A stretch of 64,000 nucleotides of DNA, from positions 558,001-622,000 of the forward strand of contig OZ244817.1 in assembly GCA_965220305.1 (NCBI GenBank). Reading direction: 5' to 3'. The translations under genes were made by a program, and so were the position numbers. Source of the DNA: G965220305 sp965220305 (GTDB taxonomy: Bacteria; Chloroflexota; Dehalococcoidia; Lucifugimonadales; UBA3495). Of the stretch, positions 16,793-25,284 are shown one piece after another (the stretch's first letter is position 1; the number at the start of each line of letters is the position of its first letter). Below the pieces are notes generated by a model, which had not been told where the DNA came from, did not search any database, and was given only the letters and a program-made list of their open reading frames with translations.

Positions 16793-17548
16793 CTATGGAT
16801 GGGCATTCAGGCCGCCATCTACGTACACGGGCTGTCCCGTAGTGTAGTCGCAAGCCTGTGAGCAGAGGTAGACCAGAAGGGGAACGATGTCCCGGGGATG
16901 CCCCTTGCGACGCAGCGGCGTGTATCGGACCAGCAACTCTTCCTGCTGATGCTCCAACGGGACGTCCTCGGGCGTAAACCAACCGGTACCCAGCGCATTA
17001 ACCCTGATGTTGTGACGCCCCCACTCCACCCCCAGGGAACGTGTCAGGGACAAGAGCGCGGCCTGGCTGGCGCTGAAGGCGGAGCCGTTTATCATCCCTC
17101 TTTCCGCCAGCTCGGACACAACATTGACAATGCGTCCGTACTGGCGGGCTATCATGCGCTGGCCGAACTGCTGGCAGAGCAGGAAAGTTGCCCTGACGTT
17201 GCGCCCGTAAACTTCGTCCCATTCCTCCACAGTGATTTCGTTGAAGGGTTTGGCAAACATGGAGCGGGCGTCGTTCACCAGTACGTCCGCCCGACTGTGG
17301 GCCCGGTCAAAAGCCCGCATCACCTCGGCCAGTCCATCGCCAGTGCTGGACTGCGCCGCGACTCCAGTATGTTCCCCCGGCCCCAGGGCCGACAGTACGG
17401 CGTCCAGGGTCTCCCGGCGGCGGGCAATGGTGAATGTGATTGCCCCGGCTTCCGCCAGGCCCTGGGCCAGGAAAACAGCTTCTTCCCCGCCGGAGGTTGC
17501 CAGGACGGCCACCTGGCCGGATAGGTTGTATTCGGGCATTATCGGCAT
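16793..17548 (-). CDS. Degenerate short-chain dehydrogenase (active-site residues lost)
   Basis: A 251-residue protein with the overall SDR layout, but the usual catalytic signs are missing. The nucleotide loop TGxxxGxG reads TSGGEEAV, the NNAG motif reads NDAR, and the YxxxK motif reads FSASQ (GSAFSASQAALLSLTRSLG), replacing both the catalytic Tyr and Lys. The Ser of VVSELAERG and the C-terminal YVDGGLNAHP are kept. I checked the F and Q codons on the raw strand (TTC and CAG). It is likely a non-catalytic or altered SDR, perhaps partnering the intact SDR encoded 84 bp upstream. The frame is open and unbroken, so it does not look like a fresh pseudogene. Confidence 0.82.
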   Translation of the reverse strand: MPIMPEYNLSGQVAVLATSGGEEAVFLAQGLAEAGAITFTIARRRETLDAVLSALGPGEHTGVAAQSSTGDGLAEVMRAFDRAHSRADVLVNDARSMFAKPFNEITVEEWDEVYGRNVRATFLLCQQFGQRMIARQYGRIVNVVSELAERGMINGSAFSASQAALLSLTRSLGVEWGRHNIRVNALGTGWFTPEDVPLEHQQEELLVRYTPLRRKGHPRDIVPLLVYLCSQACDYTTGQPVYVDGGLNAHP

Positions 17549-17632
17549 AATGGGTCCTCAATCAATCGAGCTGGAAAAAGGGGCCAGCGACCCCGCGTTC
17601 AGGGAATAGTAACCGGTGCTCCGCCACCGGCT

Positions 17633-18451
17633 CTAGGGTTCCAATTCGATCACCGGGGCGTGGCCAGTGGGAGCGAGACCCGCGGCGAGACCGCCACCGT
17701 CGACAATTATCATCTCCCCACTCATGTAGTTTGACGCATCCGAAGCCAGGAACACCGCCACCGGGCCCAGGTCTTCGGGGACGCCCAACTTGCCGATGGG
17801 CAGGAAATCACCAGAGGGGGGCAAGGTATTGCGAATGTCGGAGTCGGTGCTCTCGGTGGGAATAAAGCCGGGGACAATGCTGTTGGCGGTGATGCCATGC
17901 CGGGCCAGGCTGAAGGACAGGACCCGGGTTAGCTGGATTATTGCCCCTTTGCTGCAACAGTACATGTAGATGTCGCGCCCGGCCCGCATCCCGAAGCCGG
18001 AGGCAACGTTAATAATCTTTCCCCAGCCCTGGTCCGACATCGGCTTGGCCACGGCCCGGGAGCAGTAGAAGGCCCCGTTCAGGTTAACGTCCATAGCCCC
18101 CTGCCACTCTTCGTCGGTAATATCCCAGATGGGCTTGCGAACGTTATCCGACACCAGCGCAGCATTGTTAACCAGCACGTCGATGCGGCCAAAGTGGTCC
18201 AGGGTGGAGGCAATCAGGCGGTCAACCTGGCCCGAATCGCTGATGTCGGTGGAGATAGCCAGGGCGTCGCCGCCCAGGGCTCTGACCTGGTTGGCGGCGT
18301 CCTCGATGGGGCCGGGCCGGCGACCGGCGATGCAGAGGTTGGCGCCCGCCCGGGCCAACGCCCGCACCATGGCCAGGCCCAGTCCAGTGCCGCCGCCGGT
18401 TATGACCACTACTTTGCCATCCAGACTCAGAGATTCCAGCATCCTACCCAA
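17633..18451 (-). CDS. Short-chain dehydrogenase/reductase (canonical)
   Basis: A 272-residue NAD(P)-dependent SDR with all classical motifs: GKVVVITGGGTGLGLAM (TGxxxGxG), NNAA, the catalytic Ser in INVASGFGMRAG, YCCSK (YxxxK) and the C-terminal MIIVDGGG. The substrate is unknown; the family includes 3-ketoacyl reductases and sugar or steroid dehydrogenases. It precedes the degenerate SDR by 84 bp on the same strand and follows birA by 91 bp. Confidence 0.9.
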   Translation of the reverse strand: MGRMLESLSLDGKVVVITGGGTGLGLAMVRALARAGANLCIAGRRPGPIEDAANQVRALGGDALAISTDISDSGQVDRLIASTLDHFGRIDVLVNNAALVSDNVRKPIWDITDEEWQGAMDVNLNGAFYCSRAVAKPMSDQGWGKIINVASGFGMRAGRDIYMYCCSKGAIIQLTRVLSFSLARHGITANSIVPGFIPTESTDSDIRNTLPPSGDFLPIGKLGVPEDLGPVAVFLASDASNYMSGEMIIVDGGGLAAGLAPTGHAPVIELEP

Positions 18452-18542
18452 ACTCCTGCTGCAACGGTTGGAAGCTCCCAGCCTCCACCGGGGGCTCTAA
18501 CCGGGAATGCCGGTGGCTGCGGAACTGATTAACGGCAATGGT

Positions 18543-19331
18543 TCAAGCCGTCACCGGAGATTGCATGGTCACGTCGCCCGCCGACAGGGTCAACAGCCCA
18601 CCGTCATCCCGTCGAAGCTGCAAATTGCCCAGTTCGTCCACGCCTTCGGCCAGCCCCTGAAAGGTCTCGTTTTGCCAGGTTACCCGGACCCGCTGGCCCA
18701 AAGTATCCAGCATTTCTCTCCATTCCTCCAAGGGGGAATTGCCCTGTTGCACCTGAGTATATAAAGAGTCCAATTCCTGCAAGAGGCGGCGCAACAGGTC
18801 CTCCCGTGGGACGGCTTCCCCGCCTACCTCGGCCAAGCTGATGGCGAAACTGGAAATCTCATCGACGGACCGGGTATCCAAGGCTACGTTTATCCCGATT
18901 CCCAGGGCCGCGTATCCCACAGCATTTCCCACCACGGAGCTTTCCACCAATATCCCAGCCACCTTGTTGCCGTTCAGAAGCACGTCGTTGGGCCATTTAA
19001 TCCGGGGATTCAACCCGGTAGTCTTCCGTATGGCCCGGACGGTGGCTACACCGCCAATGATGCTGATGTTTCCCAGATGCTCCAGCTTGGGGTAGAAAAG
19101 GATGGTCAGATAGAGGTTGCCCGGTTGGGACACCCATCGACGGCCCATTCTCCCCCGGCTGGCCGTTTGAGACTCGGCCACGATGGTGGTCCCCTCCAGG
19201 GCGCCCTTCTTTGCCTGCTGGGCGGCTTCGTCCATGGTGGAGGACAATTCCTGAAAAAAGAGGACCCGCTGTCCCACCAGTCTGGTGTAGAGGCCCCCAC
19301 GCAGCATCTTAGATACCAGGTTAGCTGGCAT
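18543..19331 (-). CDS. birA: Biotin--[acetyl-CoA-carboxylase] ligase (no DNA-binding domain)
   Basis: The ligase attaches biotin to carboxylase carrier domains. The 262-residue protein has the biotinyl-AMP site (SSTMDEAAQQAKKGA, VAESQTASRGRMGRRWVS), then IKWPNDVLLNGNKVAGILVE and GIGINVAL. A short C-terminal SH3-like domain follows (LGQRVRVTWQNETFQGLAEGVDELG). There is no N-terminal helix-turn-helix, so it is the monofunctional type. I chose the ATG at 19331, after AGGTGGG; the open frame extends into the MazF-like gene. It lies 22 bp after that gene. Confidence 0.93.
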   Translation of the reverse strand: MPANLVSKMLRGGLYTRLVGQRVLFFQELSSTMDEAAQQAKKGALEGTTIVAESQTASRGRMGRRWVSQPGNLYLTILFYPKLEHLGNISIIGGVATVRAIRKTTGLNPRIKWPNDVLLNGNKVAGILVESSVVGNAVGYAALGIGINVALDTRSVDEISSFAISLAEVGGEAVPREDLLRRLLQELDSLYTQVQQGNSPLEEWREMLDTLGQRVRVTWQNETFQGLAEGVDELGNLQLRRDDGGLLTLSAGDVTMQSPVTA

Positions 19332-19353
19332 TACCCACCTGCAACCAGCCCTC

Positions 19354-19701
19354 CTACGACTCCACAAACAGGACCGGCTTCAACGCGGCCAGCGCGGCCC
19401 CCAACTCTTCCGTTCCCAGGTTGCCCAGCCGCCGCAGGACCATCGAAGCGTCAATCGTGGCCAGCCGGGTCCGCACCAAGGCCGGTCGAGGCAGGTTGGC
19501 CGCCCGCCAGTCTTGAATATGGTAGTCCCCTGGACGAGACGGGCCGGTCACCCGACTGGTTACCTGGGCGATAATTAGCTGGCTAGTGTCCTGGAAATAG
19601 GCTTCGGAACTCACCACAAGGGCCGGGCGCTTCCGGCCACCGGCCCGTTCGCCAAAGGGGTAGGGCACCAAGACCACATCCCCCTGGCTATAATCGGTCA
19701 T
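19354..19701 (-). CDS. MazF/PemK-family protein (likely mRNA-cleaving toxin)
   Basis: A 115-residue protein of the MazF/PemK fold: SQGDVVLVPYPFGERAGGRKRPALVVS at the N-terminus, IIAQVTSRVTG, then LPRPALVRTRLATID and MVLRRLGNLG. MazF proteins are sequence-specific endoribonucleases. The ATG at 19701 lies inside the 3' end of the preceding gene (14-bp overlap), the usual antitoxin-first order. It is followed 22 bp later by birA. Confidence 0.85.
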   Translation of the reverse strand: MTDYSQGDVVLVPYPFGERAGGRKRPALVVSSEAYFQDTSQLIIAQVTSRVTGPSRPGDYHIQDWRAANLPRPALVRTRLATIDASMVLRRLGNLGTEELGAALAALKPVLFVES

Positions 19702-20110
19702 AGATCGAGTCCTCTTCGCTCTGCCAGTCGTCCCCAAAGCTGGAAATTGACAGGTCTACATAGGTGGCCGCAGAGGCCAGTTGCCCCAACTGCAAGTCGC
19801 GGATAGCCCGCTCGGTGACCCGGTAGAAAGTCCTGCCGTCGGCGGCGTGCCACAGGTCCAGGTACTCCGAGCCAACCTGAGCGCCGATCCAGGTGTGGGA
19901 AATGCCCCTCTGGTCCAGGGCTTCAAAAATCTGCCGCTGCTCCATTGCGCCGGACACGTGAATCTGCTCCAGAAGCTCGCTGCGGGGATCGTGGGGACGC
20001 ATCTCCGGGACCTGGGACTCCATTTCCCGGAGCAAGTCTTCCAACTGGCGCAGGGTCCGCTGTAGGCTTCTAATGTAACGGTGAATTTGGCCGCTTTGTG
20101 CGTTGGTCAT
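19688..20110 (-). CDS. Coiled-coil protein upstream of MazF-like gene (possible antitoxin)
   Basis: A 140-residue protein with no family I recognise. The first 35-40 residues are a heptad-rich helix (YIRSLQRTLRQLEDLLREMES). A central region (GAMEQRQIFEALDQRGISHTW) follows, and the tail is acidic and ends EEDSIYDRL. Its stop overlaps the MazF-like start by 14 bp, so the two are translationally coupled, as toxin-antitoxin pairs are. It is longer than typical MazE-type antitoxins and has no clear DNA-binding motif. The antitoxin role is inferred from position only. Confidence 0.55.
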   Translation of the reverse strand: MTNAQSGQIHRYIRSLQRTLRQLEDLLREMESQVPEMRPHDPRSELLEQIHVSGAMEQRQIFEALDQRGISHTWIGAQVGSEYLDLWHAADGRTFYRVTERAIRDLQLGQLASAATYVDLSISSFGDDWQSEEDSIYDRL

Positions 20111-20133
20111 AGGCTAATAGACAAAGGAAGATG

Positions 20134-20484
20134 CTAGACCTCTATTGCGTGAGTCTTCTCCAAGCTGCGGGTCACCGGGTTAACCTTGAAGCCCAGAATC
20201 TCCAGCGTGGTATATCCCAATAGAGGAGTTTCGTTGCCTTCAGAAGTTGCCACGAGCATGGGCCTTCTGACCCCCTGCACTTCCATATCGGCCAGAACCA
20301 GGGGACGAGTGATCATGGTTCCATCCCCCAGTTCTATTTCGACTTCGTGGGTAGCTACAAGCCCCAGTCCTTCCGCCGCCGCGCTAGGAATTTTTGAAAA
20401 GGTCGCCCCGGTATCCACCAGGGCCTCCAGTTCTGCCGAACTTTGGCTGCCATGCACAGTTAGCGTAACGATAGTCTCTCCCAT
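20134..20484 (-). CDS. Retropepsin-like (clan AA) aspartic protease family protein
   Basis: A 116-residue protein with the retroviral-type aspartyl protease signature ALVDTGATFSKIP near residue 30, a Gly-rich strand (ELGDGTMITRPL) and a C-terminal LLGYTTLEILGF that resembles the second conserved segment of the fold. Such proteins act as homodimers. The ATG at 20484 follows AGGTGG by five bases; the frame also allows a GTG at 20493 directly abutting the glyS stop. It lies 23 bp before the coiled-coil/MazF pair. The substrate is unknown. Confidence 0.78.
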   Translation of the reverse strand: MGETIVTLTVHGSQSSAELEALVDTGATFSKIPSAAAEGLGLVATHEVEIELGDGTMITRPLVLADMEVQGVRRPMLVATSEGNETPLLGYTTLEILGFKVNPVTRSLEKTHAIEV

Positions 20485-20493
20485 CAGGCCCAC

Positions 20494-21813
20494 CTACCAA
20501 CCATGTTCCAGTTTGTCGTTGAGCACGTCCACCAGCCCGGCGATGGGGATGCGAATCTGGTGCATGGTGTCCCGGTCACGCAGGGTCACCTGCCGGTCGT
20601 CCAGGGAGTCGAAGTCCACCGTTAGGCAGTAGGTAGTGCCAATTTCGTCCTGGCGGCGGTAGCGGCGGCCAATGCTTTGGGAGTCGTCGAATTGGGCCCG
20701 GAAGTGCTTCCGCAGCAGGTCGTACACCCCCCGGGCGGTGGGCAACAGCCTGGCGTTGCGGCTGAGGGGAAGCACCGCAACCGTAACCGGGGCGAGCTGC
20801 CGGTGCAGGTGCAGCACCACTCGGGTGGCGTTGCCATCCGGCTCCTCGTCGTAGGCATCAAGCCAAAAGGCCAGAGTCGCCCGGTCTACGCCCCCGGAGG
20901 GCTCGATAACGTATGGTGTATAGCGGGCCTTATCTTCGTCGTCGAAGTAGGTCAGGTCCTGCCCGCTAAAATCGGCGTGACGCTGCAGGTCGAAGTCGGT
21001 GCGGTCGGCTATTCCCTCAAGCTCGCCCCAACCCCAGGGAAAGCGGTACTCGATGTCGTAAGTATCCTTGGCGTAGTGGGCCAACTCATCGGAGTCGTGG
21101 CGGCGCAACCGCAGGTTCTCCGGTCGGATGCCATAGGTCACGTACCAATTGAACCGGGCCTGCACCCAACTCTGCAACCATTCTTCATCGGAACCAGGCT
21201 TGACGAAGAACTCCACCTCCATCTGCTCGAATTCCCGGGTGCGAAAGGTGAAGTTGCCGGGGGTAATCTCGTTGCGGAAGGCCTTGCCAATCTGGGCGAT
21301 GCCGAAAGGCAGCTTCTTTCTGGTCGAGTTGACCACGTTGGCAAAATTGACGAAGATTCCCTGGGCGGTCTCGGGACGCAGGAACACCTCGCTGGCCGAG
21401 TCCTCCACCGGCCCCATGAAAGTATGGAACATCAGGTTGAACCGGCGGGGCTCAGTGAACTCGCCCTGACAGGCAGGACAATTATCGGTCTCCAGTTGGT
21501 CGGCGCGAAAGCGAAGATGACAACTGCGGCACTCCACCAGCGGGTCGGTAAAATTCTCCACGTGCCCGCTGGCCTCCCACACCCGTGGGTGCATCAGGAT
21601 AGCCGCATCCAGGCCCACGACATCGTCCCGCTCCGACACCACCGACCGCCACCAGGCGTCTTTGACGTTCCTTTTTAGCTCCACCCCCAGGGGGCCGTAG
21701 TCCCAGGTAGAACCCAGTCCGCCGTAGATTTCGCTGCTCTGGAATACGAAGCCGCGTCGCTTGGACAGCGAAAGAATCTTTTCCATCTCGGCAAAGGGAA
21801 GAACTCGGGCCAC
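20494..21813 (-). CDS. glyS: Glycyl-tRNA synthetase (single-subunit class II)
   Basis: The enzyme charges tRNA-Gly. The 439-residue protein is the homodimeric type found in Chloroflexota, archaea and Gram-positives. It shows FQSSEIYGGLGSTWDYGPLG, a zinc-knuckle-like pair (CRSCHLRF, CPAC), LRPETAQGIFVNF (motif 2 area), FRNEITPGNFTFRTREFEQME, and motif 3 in YVIEPSGGVDRATLAFW. The C-terminal anticodon-binding domain is complete. The start is a GTG with AGGAGGATC just upstream. I see no T-box leader. The 328 bp upstream hold a mobile repeat copy. Confidence 0.95.
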   Translation of the reverse strand: MARVLPFAEMEKILSLSKRRGFVFQSSEIYGGLGSTWDYGPLGVELKRNVKDAWWRSVVSERDDVVGLDAAILMHPRVWEASGHVENFTDPLVECRSCHLRFRADQLETDNCPACQGEFTEPRRFNLMFHTFMGPVEDSASEVFLRPETAQGIFVNFANVVNSTRKKLPFGIAQIGKAFRNEITPGNFTFRTREFEQMEVEFFVKPGSDEEWLQSWVQARFNWYVTYGIRPENLRLRRHDSDELAHYAKDTYDIEYRFPWGWGELEGIADRTDFDLQRHADFSGQDLTYFDDEDKARYTPYVIEPSGGVDRATLAFWLDAYDEEPDGNATRVVLHLHRQLAPVTVAVLPLSRNARLLPTARGVYDLLRKHFRAQFDDSQSIGRRYRRQDEIGTTYCLTVDFDSLDDRQVTLRDRDTMHQIRIPIAGLVDVLNDKLEHGW

Positions 21814-21907
21814 GTGCGATCCTCCTGAATGGGAAACATGTGGGGAACATTTATGAATTGGCTCACGTGCAGGTTATCAATTCCGCCCCAAGATGTAAAC
21901 CGGGTCC

Positions 21908-22083
21908 ACCTTGCGCCCAAGCTCTTTCGATTGTCACTGTGAGCGGAGCGAATGGTCTAAAGTCCCCGTACAGCACAAGCCCCACCGTCATTCCCGTGAA
22001 GGCGGGAATCCACGGGTGGGGGCGCGCCTGAAAGCGTACCTTGGTCCTTGTAGGGAGAATCGAAAGACCTTGACCTTGCGCCC
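21908..22083. repeat. MITE-like element, copy B, with terminal inverted repeats and flanking direct repeats
   Basis: The element spans about 21918-22072. It begins CAAGCTCTTTCGATTGTC and ends GAATCGAAAGACCTTG, giving 15-bp terminal inverted repeats with one mismatch. It is flanked on both sides by the identical 11-mer ACCTTGCGCCC (21908-21918 and 22073-22083), which looks like a target-site duplication. It has an inner hairpin module (21981-22022, GTCATTCCC...GGGAATCC). There is no coding capacity. The rest of 21814-22141 holds nothing else I can support. Confidence 0.8.
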
Positions 22084-22116
22084 GCGCGGCTTACGAGAAG
22101 TGGCTGAGGAGGGGAG

Positions 22117-22139
22117 AAGCGGTTTCACGAAGACCGCTT
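22117..22139 (-). terminator. Weak hairpin after the chelatase gene
   Basis: A 7-bp stem (AAGCGGT with ACCGCTT) just after the chelatase stop on the minus strand, without a clear U-run. It could end the cobalt operon, but the evidence is thin. Confidence 0.35.
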
Positions 22140-22141
22140 TA

Positions 22142-24286
22142 TCAGGTCAGGTCCAGCCGTTGCGCCAACCCCAGCAATTCCTTCTGGCCCAATTCCGGCT
22201 CATCAGCATTCGGTAGCTGGCGACGCACAGCAGCGGCCACGGATTCCGGGGCCAGTTCATCCAGCTTGATGTACTTGGCGCCCATGGCCTCGGCGATATT
22301 CTGGGCCAGTCCCAGCTTGATGAAGTCCAACTCGGTGTCAATTACCACCGCGGGAATCTTCAATTCCTTGATTAAGGAGGCGATGCCCTTGGCCTCGTCG
22401 TAAGCCCCGGCCCCTCGGTTCCGGTCCCTTTCGACGGTTTCACCAACACTCATCGACACGTTGGCCCTCCCATCGGAGAGCAATACCAAGAGGGGCAGGA
22501 CGTCCCGGTCCTTAAGTCGTTCGGTCTCCAGGACTTCCAGGGACAGGTATAGTCCGCGAGACAAGGGGGTGCGTCCCCCCGTGGGCATGTCTTGTAGATA
22601 AAGCTGGGCCAAGTCTACGCTATTGGTGGGCGGCAGGAGCAAATCGGCCCGGGTGCCGCGAAAGCTGATTAGCCCGACCCTATCGCGGCGTTGATAAGCG
22701 TCCAGCAGCAGAGATAGCACTGCGCCCTTGACCGCAACCATGCGCCGCTGGGCGCCCATAGACCCGCTGGCGTCGACCACGAACAGCACCAGGCTGCTGG
22801 TCTGGGCCTCCCGCACTTTTTCCCGTATATCCCAGGGCTCCAGCAGAAGAGCCGGCGAAGCTACCTGGGGGTCGGGACCATCGGCCAGGGCCTCGCGCCG
22901 CCCTAGCTGATGGGGGGCCGCGGCCCGCAGAGTAGCATCCAGGGCCAGGTCGGTTACATTGACCTGGGGAATTCTAGCGCCCACGTAGCGTCCGGCGGAG
23001 GAGTCGCTGATGGTCGTAGCTCTTCGGCCAGTGGACCGACGGGCGCGGCGATCCGGCGGTTGCATCGGCAGCGATTGTACCTCGTAAGGGTCGCCGGTCT
23101 CAAACCACTGGTCCTGCGGACCGGCCTCAGGGGATTCCGACGGCGGAGCCGGGTCGGATTCGGGTTCGTCAATGTCCGATGGGTCAGGGTCGTCTTCGCG
23201 CTGGTCCTCCGAGGGTGAAGAGTCCCGGTCTTCCGGCTCCCGGTCCCGAGGACGGTTCTGGTACTCCTCGATCATGGCATCAAGTTGCTCGGTCACCAAG
23301 TGGGGCTGCTGGAAGGGCTGACGCCGCTGCCGGTGGAGTAGGGCCAACTCCGCTGCCTCCCGGACATCTTCGACCAAGACGTTGGTCCGACCCTCGTAGG
23401 CGGCGATGGTCATGGCCGTTTTGTACATGACTATGTCGCCGCGAAGCCCGTCGACCTGATATTCGGCGCAGATGTCGGTAATCAACTCCAGAATATCGTC
23501 ATCCAATTGGACTTGGGGCAACAACTCCTGGCTGCGTACCACTCGTTGCCGCTCTTCCCACTCGGCCTCTTGCCAGCTTGCCATGAAACCGAAGGGGTCA
23601 TTCTCGTAGTGGATGCGCCGACGTACTACGTCCCGTCGTTCCAGCGGGGGCAGGATACCGTCCACCTCCACAGCCAGGCCGAACCGGTCCAACAACTGGG
23701 GTCGAAGGTCTCCTTCCTCCGGGTTCATGGTGCCCACCAGGATAAACTCGGCGGCGTGGCTTACCGACACGCCTTCCCGCTCAACGTAGTTGCGGCCCAT
23801 TGCGGCGGCATCCAGCAGAACGTCGACGAGATGGTCGTTCAGCAGGTTTACCTCGTCGATGTAAAGGATGCCCCGGTGGGCGGCGGCGATAAGGCCAGGC
23901 TCAAAGCTCTTGCTTCCGGTCTTGATGGCTGTCTCAATGTCCAGCGACCCAACCAGTCGGTCCTCGGTTGCGCCCACCGGGAGGTCTACGATACGGACCT
24001 GCCGGTCCACCGGCGGGTTGTCGTAGCTCTCGGATTCACACCACTGGCACAGCCCTTGGCGGACCTCCGGCGGGCAACTATAGGGGCAACCCTGCAACAC
24101 CGGCACCTCGGGGAGGAGCGCAGCCAGGGAGCGCACGGCGGTGGACTTGGCCGTGCCTTTTTTGCCTCTGATGAGAACTCCGCCAATCTTGGGATTGACT
24201 GTGTTCAGCAGAAGGGCGCGCTTCATGGCGGTCTGCCCTACGATGGCGGTGAAGGGGAAGGTCGGTTCCTGGCGTGGTTGAGTCAA
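22142..24286 (-). CDS. Fused ChlI/ChlD-type chelatase ATPase (putative cobaltochelatase subunit)
   Basis: A 714-residue fusion of an AAA+ motor and a von Willebrand A domain, as in Mg/Co-chelatase I and D subunits. It shows FTAIVGQTAMKRALL, the P-loop RGKKGTAKST at about 40, CPYSCPPE with clustered cysteines, Walker B GILYIDEVNLL, and FILVGTMNPEEGDLRPQLLDRFGL. An acidic Pro/Glu/Asp linker follows, then the MIDAS motif VVDASGSMG at about 490. It would power the CobN chelatase encoded in the same locus. The TTG at 24286 has GGAGG seven bases upstream. It lies 14 bp after cbtA, so the two are cotranscribed. Confidence 0.9.
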   Translation of the reverse strand: MTQPRQEPTFPFTAIVGQTAMKRALLLNTVNPKIGGVLIRGKKGTAKSTAVRSLAALLPEVPVLQGCPYSCPPEVRQGLCQWCESESYDNPPVDRQVRIVDLPVGATEDRLVGSLDIETAIKTGSKSFEPGLIAAAHRGILYIDEVNLLNDHLVDVLLDAAAMGRNYVEREGVSVSHAAEFILVGTMNPEEGDLRPQLLDRFGLAVEVDGILPPLERRDVVRRRIHYENDPFGFMASWQEAEWEERQRVVRSQELLPQVQLDDDILELITDICAEYQVDGLRGDIVMYKTAMTIAAYEGRTNVLVEDVREAAELALLHRQRRQPFQQPHLVTEQLDAMIEEYQNRPRDREPEDRDSSPSEDQREDDPDPSDIDEPESDPAPPSESPEAGPQDQWFETGDPYEVQSLPMQPPDRRARRSTGRRATTISDSSAGRYVGARIPQVNVTDLALDATLRAAAPHQLGRREALADGPDPQVASPALLLEPWDIREKVREAQTSSLVLFVVDASGSMGAQRRMVAVKGAVLSLLLDAYQRRDRVGLISFRGTRADLLLPPTNSVDLAQLYLQDMPTGGRTPLSRGLYLSLEVLETERLKDRDVLPLLVLLSDGRANVSMSVGETVERDRNRGAGAYDEAKGIASLIKELKIPAVVIDTELDFIKLGLAQNIAEAMGAKYIKLDELAPESVAAAVRRQLPNADEPELGQKELLGLAQRLDLT

Positions 24287-24300
24287 CGGGTGGCCTCCGG

Positions 24301-25116
24301 TCAGCCGACAGAAGTGCCGCGATTGGCCGGCTCGGCAACCCCCTCGGAAGAATTGGGGTGGGCTTCTATGGCTCGCTCCTTGTACCGCATGTAGCCAACC
24401 ACGCCCAGGGATATTCCCATCCACAGCAAGAAGTGCCCAATGATGGTGAAGCTGCGGAACATGATAATCAGCGCATCAGGCACCCACTCGGGTATGGAAT
24501 CAGGGTTTCCGGGAATGGCGTAGGAGATTATAAGGGCCACTACCGCATAGACTACGGCTGCGCCGGCATAGCGAATGAACCGCTGCACCCCGGAGGTCCC
24601 GGACTCGTTGATAACCTTGGCCGCCAGGCAAAGCCCAACAGCGGCAGCCAGAGAAATAAGGATGAATAGGAATTGGAACCCCTGCCTCGCTAGCAGAGAC
24701 CCTTCGTCCCCGATGCCGGGGGGGTTCAACGGGTACCGTATCTGAGAAAATAGCGACACTGCCCAAAACCCCAGGAGCCCGGCAATACTGGCCCAAGCCC
24801 ACATGTTCCAGCCCGGCGCTGCCCTACGTACTAGGTGGTACAGTCCGGTAAAAATGGCCCCGAACAGCACCCCCACCACCACCAAGCCGGCGCTCATGCC
24901 AATCCGCTGCATTCCCAGGGAGACGGCAATTCCCTCCTCATCTTCCGTTGCGCCACCAGTAGCGGCCGCCTCGGCTTCTGCCGCCGCTTCCTCCAATGAA
25001 ATCGCCCACTCCATCACGGGAACGTTGAATACATTGAAGTAACCGGCAACCACCAACCCGGCTATGACTCCCATTATCAAGGCGACAGGCAGTACATTTC
25101 TCATAACTAACCTCAA
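24301..25116 (-). CDS. cbtA: CbtA family cobalt transporter subunit
   Basis: A 271-residue membrane protein with about six to seven hydrophobic helices. The CbtA features are the N-terminal VLPVALIMGVIAGLVVAGYFNVF, GLYHLVRRAAPGWNMWAWA and the closing TIIGHFLLWMGISLGVVG. CbtA is a predicted cobalt permease usually linked to CbtB and controlled by cobalamin. It lies between cbtB (239 bp upstream) and the chelatase gene. The start could be the internal ATG at 25104. The upstream gap contains a perfect 40-nt palindrome. Confidence 0.88.
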   Translation of the reverse strand: MRLVMRNVLPVALIMGVIAGLVVAGYFNVFNVPVMEWAISLEEAAAEAEAAATGGATEDEEGIAVSLGMQRIGMSAGLVVVGVLFGAIFTGLYHLVRRAAPGWNMWAWASIAGLLGFWAVSLFSQIRYPLNPPGIGDEGSLLARQGFQFLFILISLAAAVGLCLAAKVINESGTSGVQRFIRYAGAAVVYAVVALIISYAIPGNPDSIPEWVPDALIIMFRSFTIIGHFLLWMGISLGVVGYMRYKERAIEAHPNSSEGVAEPANRGTSVG

Positions 25117-25284
25117 CGGCGGACATGACTACAGCTCCTAAGCCAAATGCTAACCTTACGAGGCCCCCATTGCGGATCGAAGAAACACAACCCGGGCCCT
25201 GCGACTCTCTTTGGACGAAGGAAAAAGCGGGATGCGCCACGGTCACCCGCCTGCCGCCCCAGAATCTCGGGCATACTTCCGCCG

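Noticed and set aside
21814..22141. Possible T-box leader upstream of glyS
   Set aside because: The conserved T-box sequence and terminator are absent; the gap is taken up by the mobile repeat.
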